This document shows, piece by piece, positions 17,401 to 29,339 of a stretch of DNA of 64,000 bases. The notes beneath the pieces are model-generated. The model searched no databases. It was not told where the DNA came from and saw only the letters and a program-made list of their open reading frames with translations. Origin of the DNA: Nemertoderma westbladi (taxonomy: Eukaryota; Xenacoelomorpha; Nemertodermatida; Nemertodermatidae); the NCBI GenBank assembly GCA_032718475.1, contig JAUCBJ010006899.1, forward strand, positions 21,808 to 85,807, read 5' to 3'. Numbering within the stretch: position 1 is the first letter of the stretch; each line of letters begins with the position of its first letter. The position numbers and the translations under genes are program-made.

Positions 17401-19564
17401 TGATAAACAACCGCGACCTCTATACTAACAGCAGAACTGTTGAACAGACTAATACCCGTTAATATCCTTCTGCCAACCTAGTAAGTTCTCGTCTAACCAA
17501 TAAGACACAAAGACTGCTCTACTGTTAAGTAAAGGGGCTCAGGAGCGTGATATTACTAAATTGTAAGGGTTGCTAAATACAAAACCGCTACTTACCGTTA
17601 GATGGCGCTAATCTGCCGTCCGCTAATATATTTACTAATTTTACACAACTCCTGCAAAATCGCTTGTTCCTTTCTCTACCGATTGCTCAATAGAGAGCTA
17701 ACTGTTCGAATCTATGAGCCACGCAGGAATAACCAAAACAATAAACCCGAGTCGGCTCCCTAAGCTTACTTAAGACGAGTGCGAGAGGCCTTGCACTCAG
17801 AGTATTCTTACGCCTAATTTTATCACTATTAAAGCACGCTATTACCTACGTCTTTCTAATCGCGAATACTGGGGTTTCTCTAACGTAATGTGTGAATGCG
17901 AGAATATTTAAATATCAAAATGGTACAGTAATTGTCTCTCGTGGATAGTACCACTCTGGGTCTAAAATTGCCTGCAGCTGGCTTTAGGCCAGCAAATCAC
18001 TAGCGTTTCGTGCGTACCGAATAGTGCGTTCTAGCTGATTGCCCGCTAATGCAAATAACCGCTCAGCGTGAATAGTTTACAGTACACTAATTATTACCTT
18101 AGCTACTCTCCGCTATGCTGCGTACTAATTCTTAATTTTTTACTAATTAATTACAGTCACAAATATTTAACAGCGTACTAATTACTAAGAGTTCCAGAAT
18201 ACGTAATTCTAATTTATCACGCAACAGGTTTCGCTAGTAATAGCCTAAATTGCCGTATTACTTTGACCTAATCAGTAACTAATTGTTGTAACTAAGAAAT
18301 AGAAACCAATCAAAGAGAAAAGAGCGCCTACCTAAACATTCACAATCATAGGCACACTTCAATAACACACCAATCAGCGTTAGAAATCACAGTTTACAAT
18401 TATGCAATTCACTACTCGTACTCCACACTCAACGTTCGAAACGTTATGATACGTGCAGGCCTCTCCCGGGTACATATAGGACTCCTAACTAACCTGATTC
18501 CCGCCCCCCTAATACTAAATAGAGACGAAACCTGGATCATCAGCCCCCTAATTACCGTACCGGCGATTGGTCTGCGTACCACAGCGTTAACTTCCCGACC
18601 GCAACGGTGACCCCACGCCAGCGTTGCTCGCTTTGAATCCTCCGCTCTCCCTTAGTCGCCCAACCCCCCGATGTGCCCACCGCCCGCTGGCGCCTTAGCC
18701 CTCCATTACGCTAATAGCTACCGTAGCGGCGCATGCAAATCACAAAGTCTGACAGTCTCAGAAATCCCTTAGGATTATTGCGCAGAAAAGAATCACATAG
18801 AACCATTAATCAAAGGTAGAAATCATAGTTCAATTGTAATTAGCAGTAATCGAAGGAATTATTGAGAAACACAAGCAAGTAATCGCACTAGCAAATCATT
18901 TCACGAAATTAATCAAATTAGCAAATTGCAGAAAGTACGATATCCTAATACAAAATTAGAGACAGCTCAACAGCAGTGAGAATGTGTCATGTGAGTGAGA
19001 GATTGATGATAGGCTCTACCGGCACACCGCCAATTTATAGGTGATCCGGGTGGGATGATGCAATAGGGTGACTCAATCGCTCTCCTATTGGCTCTCCAGT
19101 CCATGCTAGCATTAGACCAACCTGGAAGCAGTTAATCCAATAAGGAGGCCGGATTGTAGCCCTATTGCTCAAATTATTACCATATATGGTAATGGATCAC
19201 GTCTCTGGCTGCTGAATGGCCAGGACGGCGTCCCTATGCTAGCCCTATCAAACTAATATCAGCAAGCACAAAATCCAGGGTCCGAGTAAACTCGCTACCC
19301 TGGGACTATCTACATATATCCTAATACAAAATTACGTAGGTAGGGCTACATACTATACAAAATGGATGGTTTCAAATATATGGGCGTTTTGATTTCCCTA
19401 CCTAAATACCACTGCGTTATTATGCCTTATCTAAAATATCATGCTGCACAACGGACTAATATTACGTACAGTATAACGGACTAATATTGCATACTGCATA
19501 ACGGACTAATACTGCATACAGTATAACGACTAATAATGTGGATACAGCGCCATATACCGTAACA
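17401..19564 (-). repeat. 5' LTR of element 1
   Basis: Direct copy of 581-2744 over 2,164 bp with four substitutions that I could find. It starts TG at 17401 and ends CA at 19564 (plus-strand view). It would carry promoter and polyadenylation signals; none was assigned with confidence. Its 25-bp tandem repeat is at 19451-19541. Confidence 0.92.
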
Positions 19565-19569
19565 TCATG
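19565..19569. repeat. Target-site duplication TCATG (right copy) of element 1
   Basis: Directly follows the terminal CA of the LTR and matches 576-580. Confidence 0.85.
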
Positions 19570-21756
19570 CTTGACCTGGGGTAGGTTTTTAGCAGTTTTA
19601 ATTTAGAAAATGACCGTTCTGCTGTAATTTTCAATTCAATTTCAATTTCAATCCGGGATAGGCCCGGGCCTTTAATTTCGGAAGTTCACCTTTCGACATC
19701 TTATATATTGCAAAAAACCCAACACCAAAGGTCACCATAAAATGTTTAAGGTTGATCAGTATTTATTCATGAATGTGGGTGATATGATAGGCCTAATGAT
19801 AATATGTCGTAGCCGTAGTCATCTAATGCGATCCATGTAGAAATAGACAGACGTATACTGCTTCATTTCATCACTAAGACGACTGCAGCTGCGCATCCAT
19901 GTATACACCTCTGTGGAATCTACCGACTTTGGTGGATCTAGATCACCTGCTCATCTGCAGCATCCAATCCAAAACTATTTTCCGTCCTAAATGAGTTCTA
20001 ATGAATAAGTTCTTGTCAATGTATTGCTGAACTGTCTTTTCAACTCACTCAAGATGTGATTGATAAATGGCAAAAATACAGTAACTGTATTCTATGCCCT
20101 GGCAGGATTAGCACGATTGCATAGCACCCAACTATTCTCGGAATCGTGATGTCCTGATTTATTTCTGTAGCAATATTTTTAGCTTCTGTAAATATTTTAC
20201 TAGAGACGGGCCTAGCGGCCCGTGAAGCAAGTCGTAGGAGACAGTACGAGTCAAGTAAAAGCTTTTTGTTCTGTCTGATAATAAATTAGTGTGAGCGTAG
20301 TCCCGGTGGTGTGCGATAAATTTTCTAGACAACTTCAAACTATAATTATTATGTTGTAATCATCTAATGAATTATAAAAGCTGTTGTGATTATAGAAGAT
20401 AGAGAGCAGTTAGCGAAATGATTATTTTGTTCTATCGGATAGAGTAGTCAGAGAGGAGTCGAGGTGTCAATTGATTAATAATAATAACAGCAGTTGTCAT
20501 GAATTCAAAACCATCGCGCACAAGAAGTGATTAGACAAATTCTTTCTTATTTTTGTAATAAATAAAACAAGTTGAGATGTTTCAATGTAAAACGCGATTA
20601 ACAATTTACACTGTTCAATGTAAACCACGATATTAATTAAATACAACAATTATATTATTATTATAACAGATTTTTATATTTCAAACTATAATGTTAGCCT
20701 TATGGAGAATCATTATGAGGATGAGTAAGCATGCAGCCTCCACAGTATTAATGTTGGCACAAAGATTTCAAAATAAAACAATAATTAGATGAGAGCAATC
20801 AATAATAGCCACCACACTGTGTAACTAACAGTTATTTAGCTTGCACGCCAATTAATTAACATTGGGAAGAGTTATTCAGCTGAGACTGTAATAGCCAGCT
20901 AAACCAGTTAATGTTTGCTTACTGTCTGGGTTGTAGAGTAGAGTGATAATACTTGCACAGAAAGTACTGCTTTGTTAGTTGGTATTGAATGCATTACCAG
21001 GCCATCTCTATACATTTTTCATGAGTGCCAGCTTGTGTTTTTATCATTGCGTCTATGGCAATTTTCGTGTTTTGGGGCTATTTTTCGAAATAAAACAAGT
21101 TGAGATGTTTCAATTTAAACCGCAAATTCACTTAGAAATCTATTTTCATGGTTCATGCAAATTTTCATCAAAATCGTTAGCGCCGTTTTTGCTCAAGGTC
21201 AGTAGCCAGTAGTCCGTAGCTTTTTGTTCTTAAAGTAATAAAATAAAAAATAAAATAATCAAGTCTAACTAACGACTTGCTAACTAAATGATACCTCATA
21301 CTGTAGTTTTCCCTTATTGACTTGAACGACTTTATCTCTTCATGAAATGTGCATATGCCTGTCCAATATTGTTTCTGCAATTCTGTAGGGCCTCGTTCAA
21401 AACTCTTTGCTGAAATGAACTAACAGCAGTCTTTAGTGAAATGATTACATTGAAATATTATTATTTATATTTATTTATTCAATATTTATAATAAGTATTG
21501 CGCTTGGATTGACTAGGATTGCGCTTGATTTTGCTTTTTTACCTTGCGAAAAATAAGAAAAATTAGAAAATGTGAAAATATTTTTGTATTGAAATAGCAT
21601 CGAATTAGAAAAGATTTGCATGTAATTTGAGCAAAATCCATACACACACTCAAAAGTTATTACAACTTTAGTGGCTGCATGGCATATACCAAATCAGAAC
21701 TCAATATCCAATATTGGTTTATGTAGTAATGAGGCTGTCTACAGTATTTACATAAT
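19570..21756. other. Gene-free AT-rich flank
   Basis: No gene recognised over 2.2 kb. It shows two copies of a 'caagttgagatgtttcaat' type repeat (about 20570 and 21099), a 'gctttttgttct' repeat (20261, 21219), and a small hairpin at 20206-20223 (ACGGGCC/GGCCCGT). These suggest old, unidentified dispersed repeats. Small open frames have no family resemblance. Confidence 0.5.
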
Positions 21757-21960
21757 GGCCCGTATGCATAAAACACTTACGACGATCGTACTGTAACTTT
21801 ACGATGATCGTAAATATAATTGGTATGCATAAACATTTCCGATAATTGTGACTTTGTGATGATCGTAACTTTACGATTGCTAATACCTGCCCGTAAAAGT
21901 TACGATAGGGATTGCTATCAGCTGAGATTAACAGGTTGCCAGGCAACTTGCCAAAACAAT
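21757..21960 (+). repeat. Left terminal inverted repeat of Harbinger element
   Basis: Begins GGCCCGTATGCATAAA and continues with repeated TTACGATGATCGTAA-type palindromes, TGGTATGCATAAA near 21820 and TTGCCAGGCAAC near 21935, mirrored at the right end. Confidence 0.7.
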
Positions 21961-22249
21961 ACTGTTTAATGTGGGTATACTGTAGCTGCTTTGTTATGTT
22001 TACGTTACCGGTATGGACACACAATTCTGCATCAGCTACAGTATATTGGCGAGCGACTTAGTGAGTACTGCCATAATGGTTTTACTTATAAGTATTCGCA
22101 CATGCTAAAATGTGGAAACAGCTGGAAATACCTAGGAACACCTGTTTACCTGTACCTGTAACGTGCATTTTTTTAAAACATGTTTGACAACAAAGGGTAA
22201 ATTACTAGGTAGGCCCTACAATGATAATTTGTTAACAAACTGCACAACT

Positions 22250-22266
22250 CCCCCCCCCCCCCCCCC
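22250..22266. repeat. C17 homopolymer
   Basis: A run of 17 C followed by ACCC. Length is probably uncertain in the assembly. It is inside the Harbinger element. Confidence 0.8.
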
Positions 22267-22559
22267 ACCCACATTTTTCTAGAAATCGTAATGAAACTGT
22301 ATGAAATTTGAAACAGAGATAGTAGTTGAGTTTGAATTTTTATCTTCGCTACAAGCGTTAGAAAAACGTACTGTATCTCCTTCGATATTGCACCAGTTAC
22401 AGCACAGTTATTCTTCGACCTTCTAGTAATTACTGTAGTTAGTAGGCCATACGACAGCTGACCTTGCAAGGATTCCAAATATGTATAATCATTTGAATTT
22501 GGTTGGAAAATGGCTGAGCCATGGGTATTCGAATGTTGTATGGAACATATGTACTGTCT

Positions 22560-22670
22560 GGCCATAATGTCTGACCACAGAAAATGAAAGCATTGCAAAT
22601 CCGACTAGCCCGTTTCCGACTCGTTTCCCCTATAATACAAGTGTGCATGGCGTTAAAATACTTTGCATCT
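22560..22670 (+). pseudogene. N-terminal fragment of HARBI1-like transposase
   Basis: The plus-strand frame from about 22584 reads IIQVCMALKYFAS, matching the HARBI1 helix that precedes an ATGTFQ-like turn. The rest of that turn (GTFQVNVGD) begins at 26954. Upstream residues appear in another frame (LTTENES...), so the fragment is also frame-shifted. The break marks the CR1 insertion site. Confidence 0.55.
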
Positions 22671-22963
22671 TTTTGAATATTTCGCAACTTCAAAATTGTA
22701 ATACAAATGCAGAAGTTCCAATCAGAGGTTGGATGGAAGAGTGAGCGGTGAATTGTAGCGAATCATGATGGTCCCATGTTCGAAACCGGTTGAATATTTG
22801 ACTTTATACACAAGTATGAAAATCGAGGAAACCGTGAAAGTGTGTGGTTCAACAGTCAGATAGTAACACAGTAACAGTCTGTCGTGCTGATTTACCGGTT
22901 GTATTGGTTTTTTCAAACTATTTTGGATTTGTTGTTTCTACCTACATCCAACATATTTTGCAC

Positions 22964-23740
22964 ATGGAACCTACCAAAAGGAAAAAGAACTTTCCACCAC
23001 TTCACTCATCATCACCGCTTCCCGGAGCAAGTATGGTTAGCCTTAGCGGTAGGCCTGCCGGTACCGGTACAACCGCTAAACGCACCAGTCTTCCATTAGG
23101 CCTAAAGCGAACCACTTCAGGCCCAGGATCAGGCTCTAAACAACAACAACGTGAAGCTAAGTCTACCAACTTCTCAATGTTCCTACCATGCGATGACTGC
23201 CCTGCTTTGTTCTCAAACCCAGTCGAGTTGGAACAACACCGGAACGTATCCCATGCAAAGGACGATGATGACAGCGAAATTGAACTGGTTTCAGTGGATT
23301 CAGAAACCTCTTGCAGCCAATGCCGCCTATGCCACCGCAATGGTTCGGAATTTAAGGACCAATGGGTTGGCTGCTGGGGTGGATATGATTTTTGGATCTG
23401 TTGCGACTGTGCATACAAAGAACTTCCCTTTCACTTCACTTTCCTATCGAAATTCTCTGAGGTTCAGCGATGGGATGGTTCCGCTATCGGTGCGGATATA
23501 CGTATACGGCCGGGTCAGTCCCCAGAAACCTGTAAACTGCGACAAGAGCGAGCTCGCGAGGTCTACCAACTCAACAAGGATATAAAAGACTCTGACGGTG
23601 ACAAAGCGGTAATCAGTTACAGCACTCGTCTGGATGGGTCCATATGGAAATTCACAAAGCATGAGGACGGTAAATGGAAACAAGACCAAGCTTGGGAATA
23701 CAAGGGCCACTCTGGCAAACCCCTTTCTCAGGGAAACTGA
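22964..23740 (+). CDS. CR1-type ORF1 protein (C2H2 and PHD-like zinc fingers)
   Basis: 258 residues from the first ATG at 22964 (an upstream GTG at 22844 is in frame). A basic N-terminus is followed by a C2H2-like finger (CDDCPALF...EQHRNVSH) and a cysteine-rich PHD-like block (CSQCRLCHRNG...WVGCWGG...WICCDC). Such zinc-binding ORF1 proteins are known in CR1-group elements and bind nucleic acid in the retrotransposition RNP. The frame is intact, unlike ORF2, which starts about 60 bp downstream in another frame. Confidence 0.7.
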   Translation: MEPTKRKKNFPPLHSSSPLPGASMVSLSGRPAGTGTTAKRTSLPLGLKRTTSGPGSGSKQQQREAKSTNFSMFLPCDDCPALFSNPVELEQHRNVSHAKDDDDSEIELVSVDSETSCSQCRLCHRNGSEFKDQWVGCWGGYDFWICCDCAYKELPFHFTFLSKFSEVQRWDGSAIGADIRIRPGQSPETCKLRQERAREVYQLNKDIKDSDGDKAVISYSTRLDGSIWKFTKHEDGKWKQDQAWEYKGHSGKPLSQGN

Positions 23741-23797
23741 TAGGAGGAGAGGACCGCAATTCATCCGATCGCGACTGCAGATCGAATCAGCCACCTG

Positions 23798-24626
23798 AAA
23801 TACCGAAACCTTTGCTCAATTGTTGTAGCTTCAATGCCCAATCGATTTGTAATAAACTTCCTGATCTTAATGCGCTACTTTCCATCTGTGACTTAGACGT
23901 TACAGCAAAACGTGGCTCACTGACTCTGTACCCGATGCATTGATTAATGGGGATAACAAATATAGAGTTTTCCGTAAGGATCGTAAGTCACGGGGTGGGG
24001 GATGTGCATTATTGATCAAAAACACTATTAAATGTGTTCCAGTTTCTACATCTAATTATGTAGGTGAATCTGAGATTGTTGCGGTAGACCTTGTGGGTAA
24101 CACACCTGTGCGCATGGTCTGTGTTTACCGAGCTCCCAGCTCGACATCAGTTAATGACGAGCTGTTGATTACTGCCCTTTCCGATTTGTGCGATGTAAAT
24201 TTTCCATGTATTTTTGTAGGGGATTTTAATCTTCCTGATTTTGACTGGAAAGAGTTTTTGTACCCAGATCAAATGTTGTACAATAGGTTTGCGCTTTTTA
24301 CATTAGAGAATGGTTTATCGCAGCTGCAATTTGAACCCACTAGGGAGTCTAATGTTTTGGATCTTGTTTTCTCATCCGATGACATGGTTGTTTCCAGTGT
24401 AGCCACATTAACTGGTTTTTCCACTAGCGATCATGATTCTGTTACTTTTAATGTTTTAGCACCAGATCAGTACGTAGATGAGTTTAAACATGGTTACTAT
24501 GATTTTAAACATGCGAATTATCCTGATTTTACTTATTTTATTGACGGTTTTAATTGGTGCGAACAATTTCAAACGTGCGATACAGTAGACGACTTTTGGT
24601 GCACTTTAGTTCCTTATTCCCTTTAA
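23798..24626 (+). pseudogene. CR1-type apurinic-like endonuclease domain (frame-shifted)
   Basis: The start (CSFNAQSICNKL) is read in one frame up to about 23910. After a single-base shift the domain continues from about 23912 in the frame of 23940-24626 with TWLTDS, GGGCALLIK, VCVYRAP, FVGDFNLPDFDW and the terminal TSDHDSV. These are the catalytic motifs of APE-type endonucleases of non-LTR elements, which nick the target DNA. It ends at a stop at 24624-24626 before the RT. Confidence 0.75.
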
Positions 24627-26546
24627 GAAATTTAAACCAAATGTGAAAATGCATCCAGCTTTTGTAAACAACCTTCAAAGGAAGAAAAAAAATAATTTGG
24701 CGCCGTAGACACACACCGAGCAGTATGTTAGAATACAAAAAAGTCGCACTTGCAGCATCACGAGCAGCGTTTAGAGCTGCATGTGTTAAAGAAAACAAAA
24801 TTTTATCGTTGGGAAAGCCGGATGCAATTTTTAAGTACGTAAATTCGAAAAGGGTAAACAAGTCTGGTATATCACCGCTAAAATTTGGTGGTAGTACTGG
24901 TGTCGATGATGCTACCAAAGCTCACATATTTTTAACTGTGTTGTCCGAAAATTTTACTGTAGATAATAATGTTGTGCCTGATTTTTCCCGCAGAGTGCCT
25001 CAAGGTGTTAATATTTCTAAGATTGACTTTTCACCTGTTAATGTATATACAATGCTACGTAAGATTTCAGCTAAAGTTAGCAGGACGCCTGATGGATTGC
25101 CAAGCTTTCTTTTTTCGAAACTTTCATATCTGCGCCCCTGTCTGCTATATTTACCGTTTAGTTCGAAACAAATATGCTTCCATCGATTTGGCTCACCGCT
25201 GACGTCATTCCACTGTTTAAAAAGGGCAATCCATCTGACCCCTACAACTATCGTCCCATTTCATTAACCTGTATAGCTTGCAAGCTAATGGAAATGTGTA
25301 TTAAATATGAATTATCAGCATATTTACTTAGACTTAAACTAATTACAAAAGCACAGCATGGTTTTTTAAAGCGCAAATCCACATGTACTCAATTACTTTA
25401 ATCTGTGAACGAATGGTTTAAATAAATTGACTGCCGTGATGCATTTGATGTAATTTATATTGATTTTGCTAAAGCCTTCGATTCCGTTGTTCATACTAAA
25501 CTTATAGCCAAATTATGTAGTTATGGTATTAGCGGTAATCTTATTGGTTGGTTGAAAGCCTTTCTTTCAAATCGTACTCAACGCGTACTTGTTGCAAATA
25601 ATTATTCAAATTATTGTAAAGTGATTTCTGGAACTCCTCAGGGGACGGTTCTGGGGACGTTATTATTTGTGTTGTACATAAATGATTTACCGGATACTAT
25701 ACACCAAGTAGAGTGCAAATTATTCGCAGATGACGCTAAACTGTTTGCACCATCTGCTAATCGGACATTTTGAGTTCTGCTTTATCTGGTCTAGAATGCT
25801 GGGCTACAGAATGGCAACTTACTATAGCTGCTCACAAATTTCACGTGCTATATCTTGTTGGTAACAACAACCGTACCCAGTATTGCCTTTACAATAAGAT
25901 TTTTAAAGAAGAAACTTATTGCAAAGACTTAGGTGTCACAATATCAAACAATTTAAAATTTGACAAGTACTGTCGTGAGAAAGTTGCTAAGGCCTACAAA
26001 ATTGTGAATATGATTTTCCGCTGTTTTTACACAAAGAATCGACAAGCCATCATGCTTGCTTATAAATCGTACGCATGTCCCTTATTAGAATATTGTACTC
26101 CTGTATGGTCCCCATTCCTGCTCACGTCTATTGACCTAGTGGAGAGTGTACAGCGGTACTTTACACGTAGACTTTACTTACGGTGCAGATTGTCACGTAA
26201 TAATTACATCGACCATCTCAACTTTCTTTCTTTGCAACCTTTAGAATTGAGACGTATTATTTTCGACCTCAAAATGGTATTTTCCATTGAGCACAATTTA
26301 GTCGATCTTAACTTCGATGATTTCTTCCACCGGCCAACCAGACCCGGGCTCAGAGGTCACAATCATAAATTGTTTGTAAATAGAACCAGACTCAATCAAT
26401 GTAAACACTATTTTGCTAACCGTGTTGTGCCTATTTGGAACTCGTTGCCTGCTGGTATTGTTGAATCAAACAGTAATACAACTTTTTCGCATCTCATCAC
26501 TGATCACAATTTATTGGAGTTTTGTCACTTTGATCGCCATATGTAA
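24627..26546 (+). pseudogene. CR1-type reverse transcriptase, degenerate
   Basis: The RT is spread over three frames: 24725-25160 (TPDGLPSFLFSKL), 25174-25773 (VIPLFKKGNPSDPYNYRPIS, YIDFAKAFDS, SGTPQGTVLG, FADDAKLF) and 25770-26546 (thumb and C-terminus). Stops occur at about 25399 and 25423 and shifts near 25160 and 25768. The motif set fits the CR1/Jockey group. Too damaged to be active. Confidence 0.8.
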
Positions 26547-26953
26547 TATTTTAAGTGGTGTGTATTGTTAATATCAATAAATTAGGACTCTGCGGGGAGT
26601 ATATGAAGGACTATTATTTTCTAATTTTATTTTTTGTATTTTTACTGTATTTTTTGGTAATTTATAAGATTGTACTATAATGAAACTAATATGCATAATA
26701 TTGTATTTAACTGTTTAAAAATCAGTTCAACCTACTGTATGACGTATTCTCCGTATTCTCATACATTTAAATATGATTTACAGTACATAGAACATATATA
26801 TTATGTAATAACTGTGTAATTTTAATAGATCGTCCCTAAATAGACAGCCTGGGCGGTCTCTCTCCTCAAATCATACTGTGTAGGCCTATTGTTTTTATTC
26901 ACTGTTTGTATTTAATTAAAGATGAGTGTGTATTAATTAAAAAATTTAAATTA

Positions 26954-27756
26954 GGGACTTTCCAAGTAAATGTAGGGGATATATGTTGGTCAGAGCGCAT
27001 CAGTCCTCTGTATCTCGAACTGTCCACTGCGTCTCTACAGCTTTAGCATCGAAATCAAACCAGTTCATATTTTTCCATGAGGACAATGACGCTGTTCTTA
27101 ATAAGGCTGCTTTTCAATTAAAATCCGGAATTCCTAATATCCTTGATGCGGTTGATTGCACCCATGTCCGTATCCAGCGGCCAACAATAGAACCCATATC
27201 CTACTACAACAGGAAGGGGTTTCACTCTGTAAATGTCCAAGCAGTGTGTAATGCTAATTACATATTTAGCCATGTCACTGCGAAGTGGCCTGGTTCAGTA
27301 CATGATGCAAGGATATTCGCGGAAAGTTCCTTGCCATCAAGTTTGGAGGAATGGCGTCTGTTGGGTATTTTATTAGTTTACAGTGCATTTACCCTAACGC
27401 ATTATCTTTTAACGCCATGCAAATCGGCGCTAAATTGCGCACAATGTGCCTTTAATAAAAGGCAGGCACAGACACGGATCGTTATAGAATGTGCCTTTGG
27501 TAAATTGAAAAGACGGTTCCCGTGTTTATCAGCTACAGCCAACACATTCCGACTGAAACTGGACAGGGTGTGCAATATGATTGTGGCTGTATTCGTCTTG
27601 CACAATATAGCCACTCATCGTCAGATACCGTTGCCACTTGGTGAAGATGAAATCCCTGGTGATAACTGTGGTGATGATAATATGTGCGATGGCGAAGATC
27701 AACATCATGACCCCGATACTGCTCCTGGGGTAGACTTGCGGAACCACTTGACCTGA
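26954..27756 (+). pseudogene. HARBI1-like (PIF/Harbinger) transposase, main part
   Basis: The frame begins inside the protein at GTFQVNVGD (another frame up to about 26985) and continues with SSVSRTVH, the first catalytic Asp in DAVDCTHVRI, YNRKGFHSVNVQ, the second Asp in WPGSVHDARIF, and the Glu in IECAFGKLKRRFPCL. The conserved GDSxF-type motif between the second Asp and the Glu is corrupted (LVYSAF). The acidic C-terminus ends at 27756. Together with the fragment at 22560-22670 it is one transposase gene split by the CR1 insertion. Confidence 0.8.
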
Positions 27757-29339
27757 TCTAATTATACATATACAATATTTAGAACATTGCTACAATTTAA
27801 TTAAATTTAAAATTAAAATTTTCATTTAATTTCATTTAAGTTTTAGACACATACTGTATATAAAGGCCTAATAGTTAACAGGACCGTACATTATGTGCTT
27901 GTCAATAAGGTTTTATTTTCATTAGAATAAATTGGTATAAGTAAAGGAAACATTAGATTTATTTAAAAGCTTATCACAATAGACTTCCGACTTTCTTTCG
28001 AACTAATTCCCTCCCTATTAACCAGCCAGTATCTTCTTCCTAGAAATATACCCAGGACAGGCGGGGACAATCGTATACAAACTATTTTCTTCTATATTTT
28101 TATACAACCATGACCTCTACTACATTATAGTATCTAGGTCATGATACAGGACAACCATCATTTCTACATCTTGTATAATTTATCTAGCATTTGGAAGGCC
28201 TAGTATTTAAAGCCAACTCCTGCAAACAAAATGAAAATAATAAAGTGTTACTAATTCGATTAGTAAATAAGATTATATTTAAGATATCAGATTATACAGT
28301 ATTTATGATTAGTATATATTATATATACTGTATATATCTACAGTATGTCGCGAATGCAATGACTGGGATCTAAGTGCAATATATGGGCAATTGTGTACAG
28401 ACATAGTATCTAGATATGTACCTACCGTACTGCCTAATATAATAATGTAGCATACTGACTGACTGATTGAATTACCGTATGTGCTGATAATACTGCTGTA
28501 CTTCAGATTGATGATATTGATAAATATATATATTAAACTGTTTAGCGATAAATGATACTTTATTCTATTCCACTTATATTCGCTACACAGTATATATTTA
28601 CTACAAATTCCTATTATAGCACATAGTAGGAAAAATAATAATAATTTTTCTAAATAAATAGGAAAGTAATAAAAATCGCCACACGTCCAGGTCTCACAAC
28701 CATATAAAATTGAAGAGACTGCGAAAGCACGAAAAACATGCAGGTTAAGCCACAATGGATAGAGTCTGTGATTAACTAAAAAGCTAAGAATATAGAGACA
28801 TGTTTGGTCTTCTCACTTGCATGAGATTTAATTGCACCCTTTAGACATCAATTGCACAATCGGGGATCCAAAATATATATTGACCATGACAAAAAACCGT
28901 CAGGAGTAAAATATTTCAATAACCCAATTATACACCTATATAACATATACGACTACACAGTATTACACATGAATGTATTACATACAGTATGTACAAAATA
29001 CTGTACTGTAGCACAAAAATACGGAATCCAAATAACGTAAATTAAATATATAAATTTGATCGATTAGAAACGAAGTAAATTAATTATAAATTAAATTAAA
29101 ATGCATAAATTTGTATCTACTCAAATAATAGTACAGTATCATGTCTGACGATGTTTACAATAAAGGTCGCCTAAGGCCTACTACTGCACTGTATACTCTC
29201 ATGGACGAACATACTCTATGTACCTTTAACTTACAACACAAATACAACAAACTGTGTTGTACAGTAAAAAATACTGCTGTAAAAGTACTGGTTGGTTATA
29301 CTGTACTGCGTAGGCCTACTGAGTGACTGCAATACAGAG
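27757..29339. other. Harbinger interior without intact gene
   Basis: AT-rich, with many TACTGTAC-like words and TAGGCCTA. One fragment at 28684-28755 is noted separately. No other gene was recognised. Confidence 0.5.
28684..28755 (-). pseudogene. Short non-LTR reverse transcriptase fragment
   Basis: On the minus strand it reads RAFAVSSILYGCETWT, the 'LLYGcEtWt' motif after the RT domain in several non-LTR clades. Only about 24 codons are recognisable. Confidence 0.45.

Larger units (their letters stand above)
581..19564 (-). mobile_element. Element 1: giant complete BEL/Pao LTR retrotransposon
   Basis: The 18,984-bp unit is bounded by two direct 2,164-bp repeats that start TG and end CA, inside a TCATG duplication. 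All genes read leftward: leader (17400-16105), gag (16104-14653), pol (14652-7703), exonuclease-like frame (6941-4626), triple-knuckle frame (4619-3234), then the 3' LTR. The pol order is gag/knuckles, protease, RT, RNase H, integrase, which with the BEL-type CCHC...HHxxLH cysteine array marks BEL/Pao. I counted four substitutions between the LTRs, so insertion is recent. BEL/Pao elements are usually 5-10 kb with LTRs of a few hundred bp, so this one is exceptionally large. Confidence 0.92.
22671..26953 (+). mobile_element. CR1/Jockey-type non-LTR retrotransposon inserted in transposase
   Basis: About 4.28 kb, the usual length for a full CR1 element. It has a zinc-finger ORF1, an endonuclease-RT ORF2 and an AT-rich 3' tail of about 400 bp ending near AAATTTAAATTA. 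Its edges are inferred from where the HARBI1 protein is interrupted, so each is good to a few bases; no target duplication was certain. ORF2 has several shifts and stops. Confidence 0.75.

Noticed and set aside
20206-20223. ACGGGCC-TAGC-GGCCCGT hairpin as a terminator or attachment site
   Set aside because: Only 7 bp of stem, isolated, in a eukaryotic repeat-rich flank; expected by chance at this scale.
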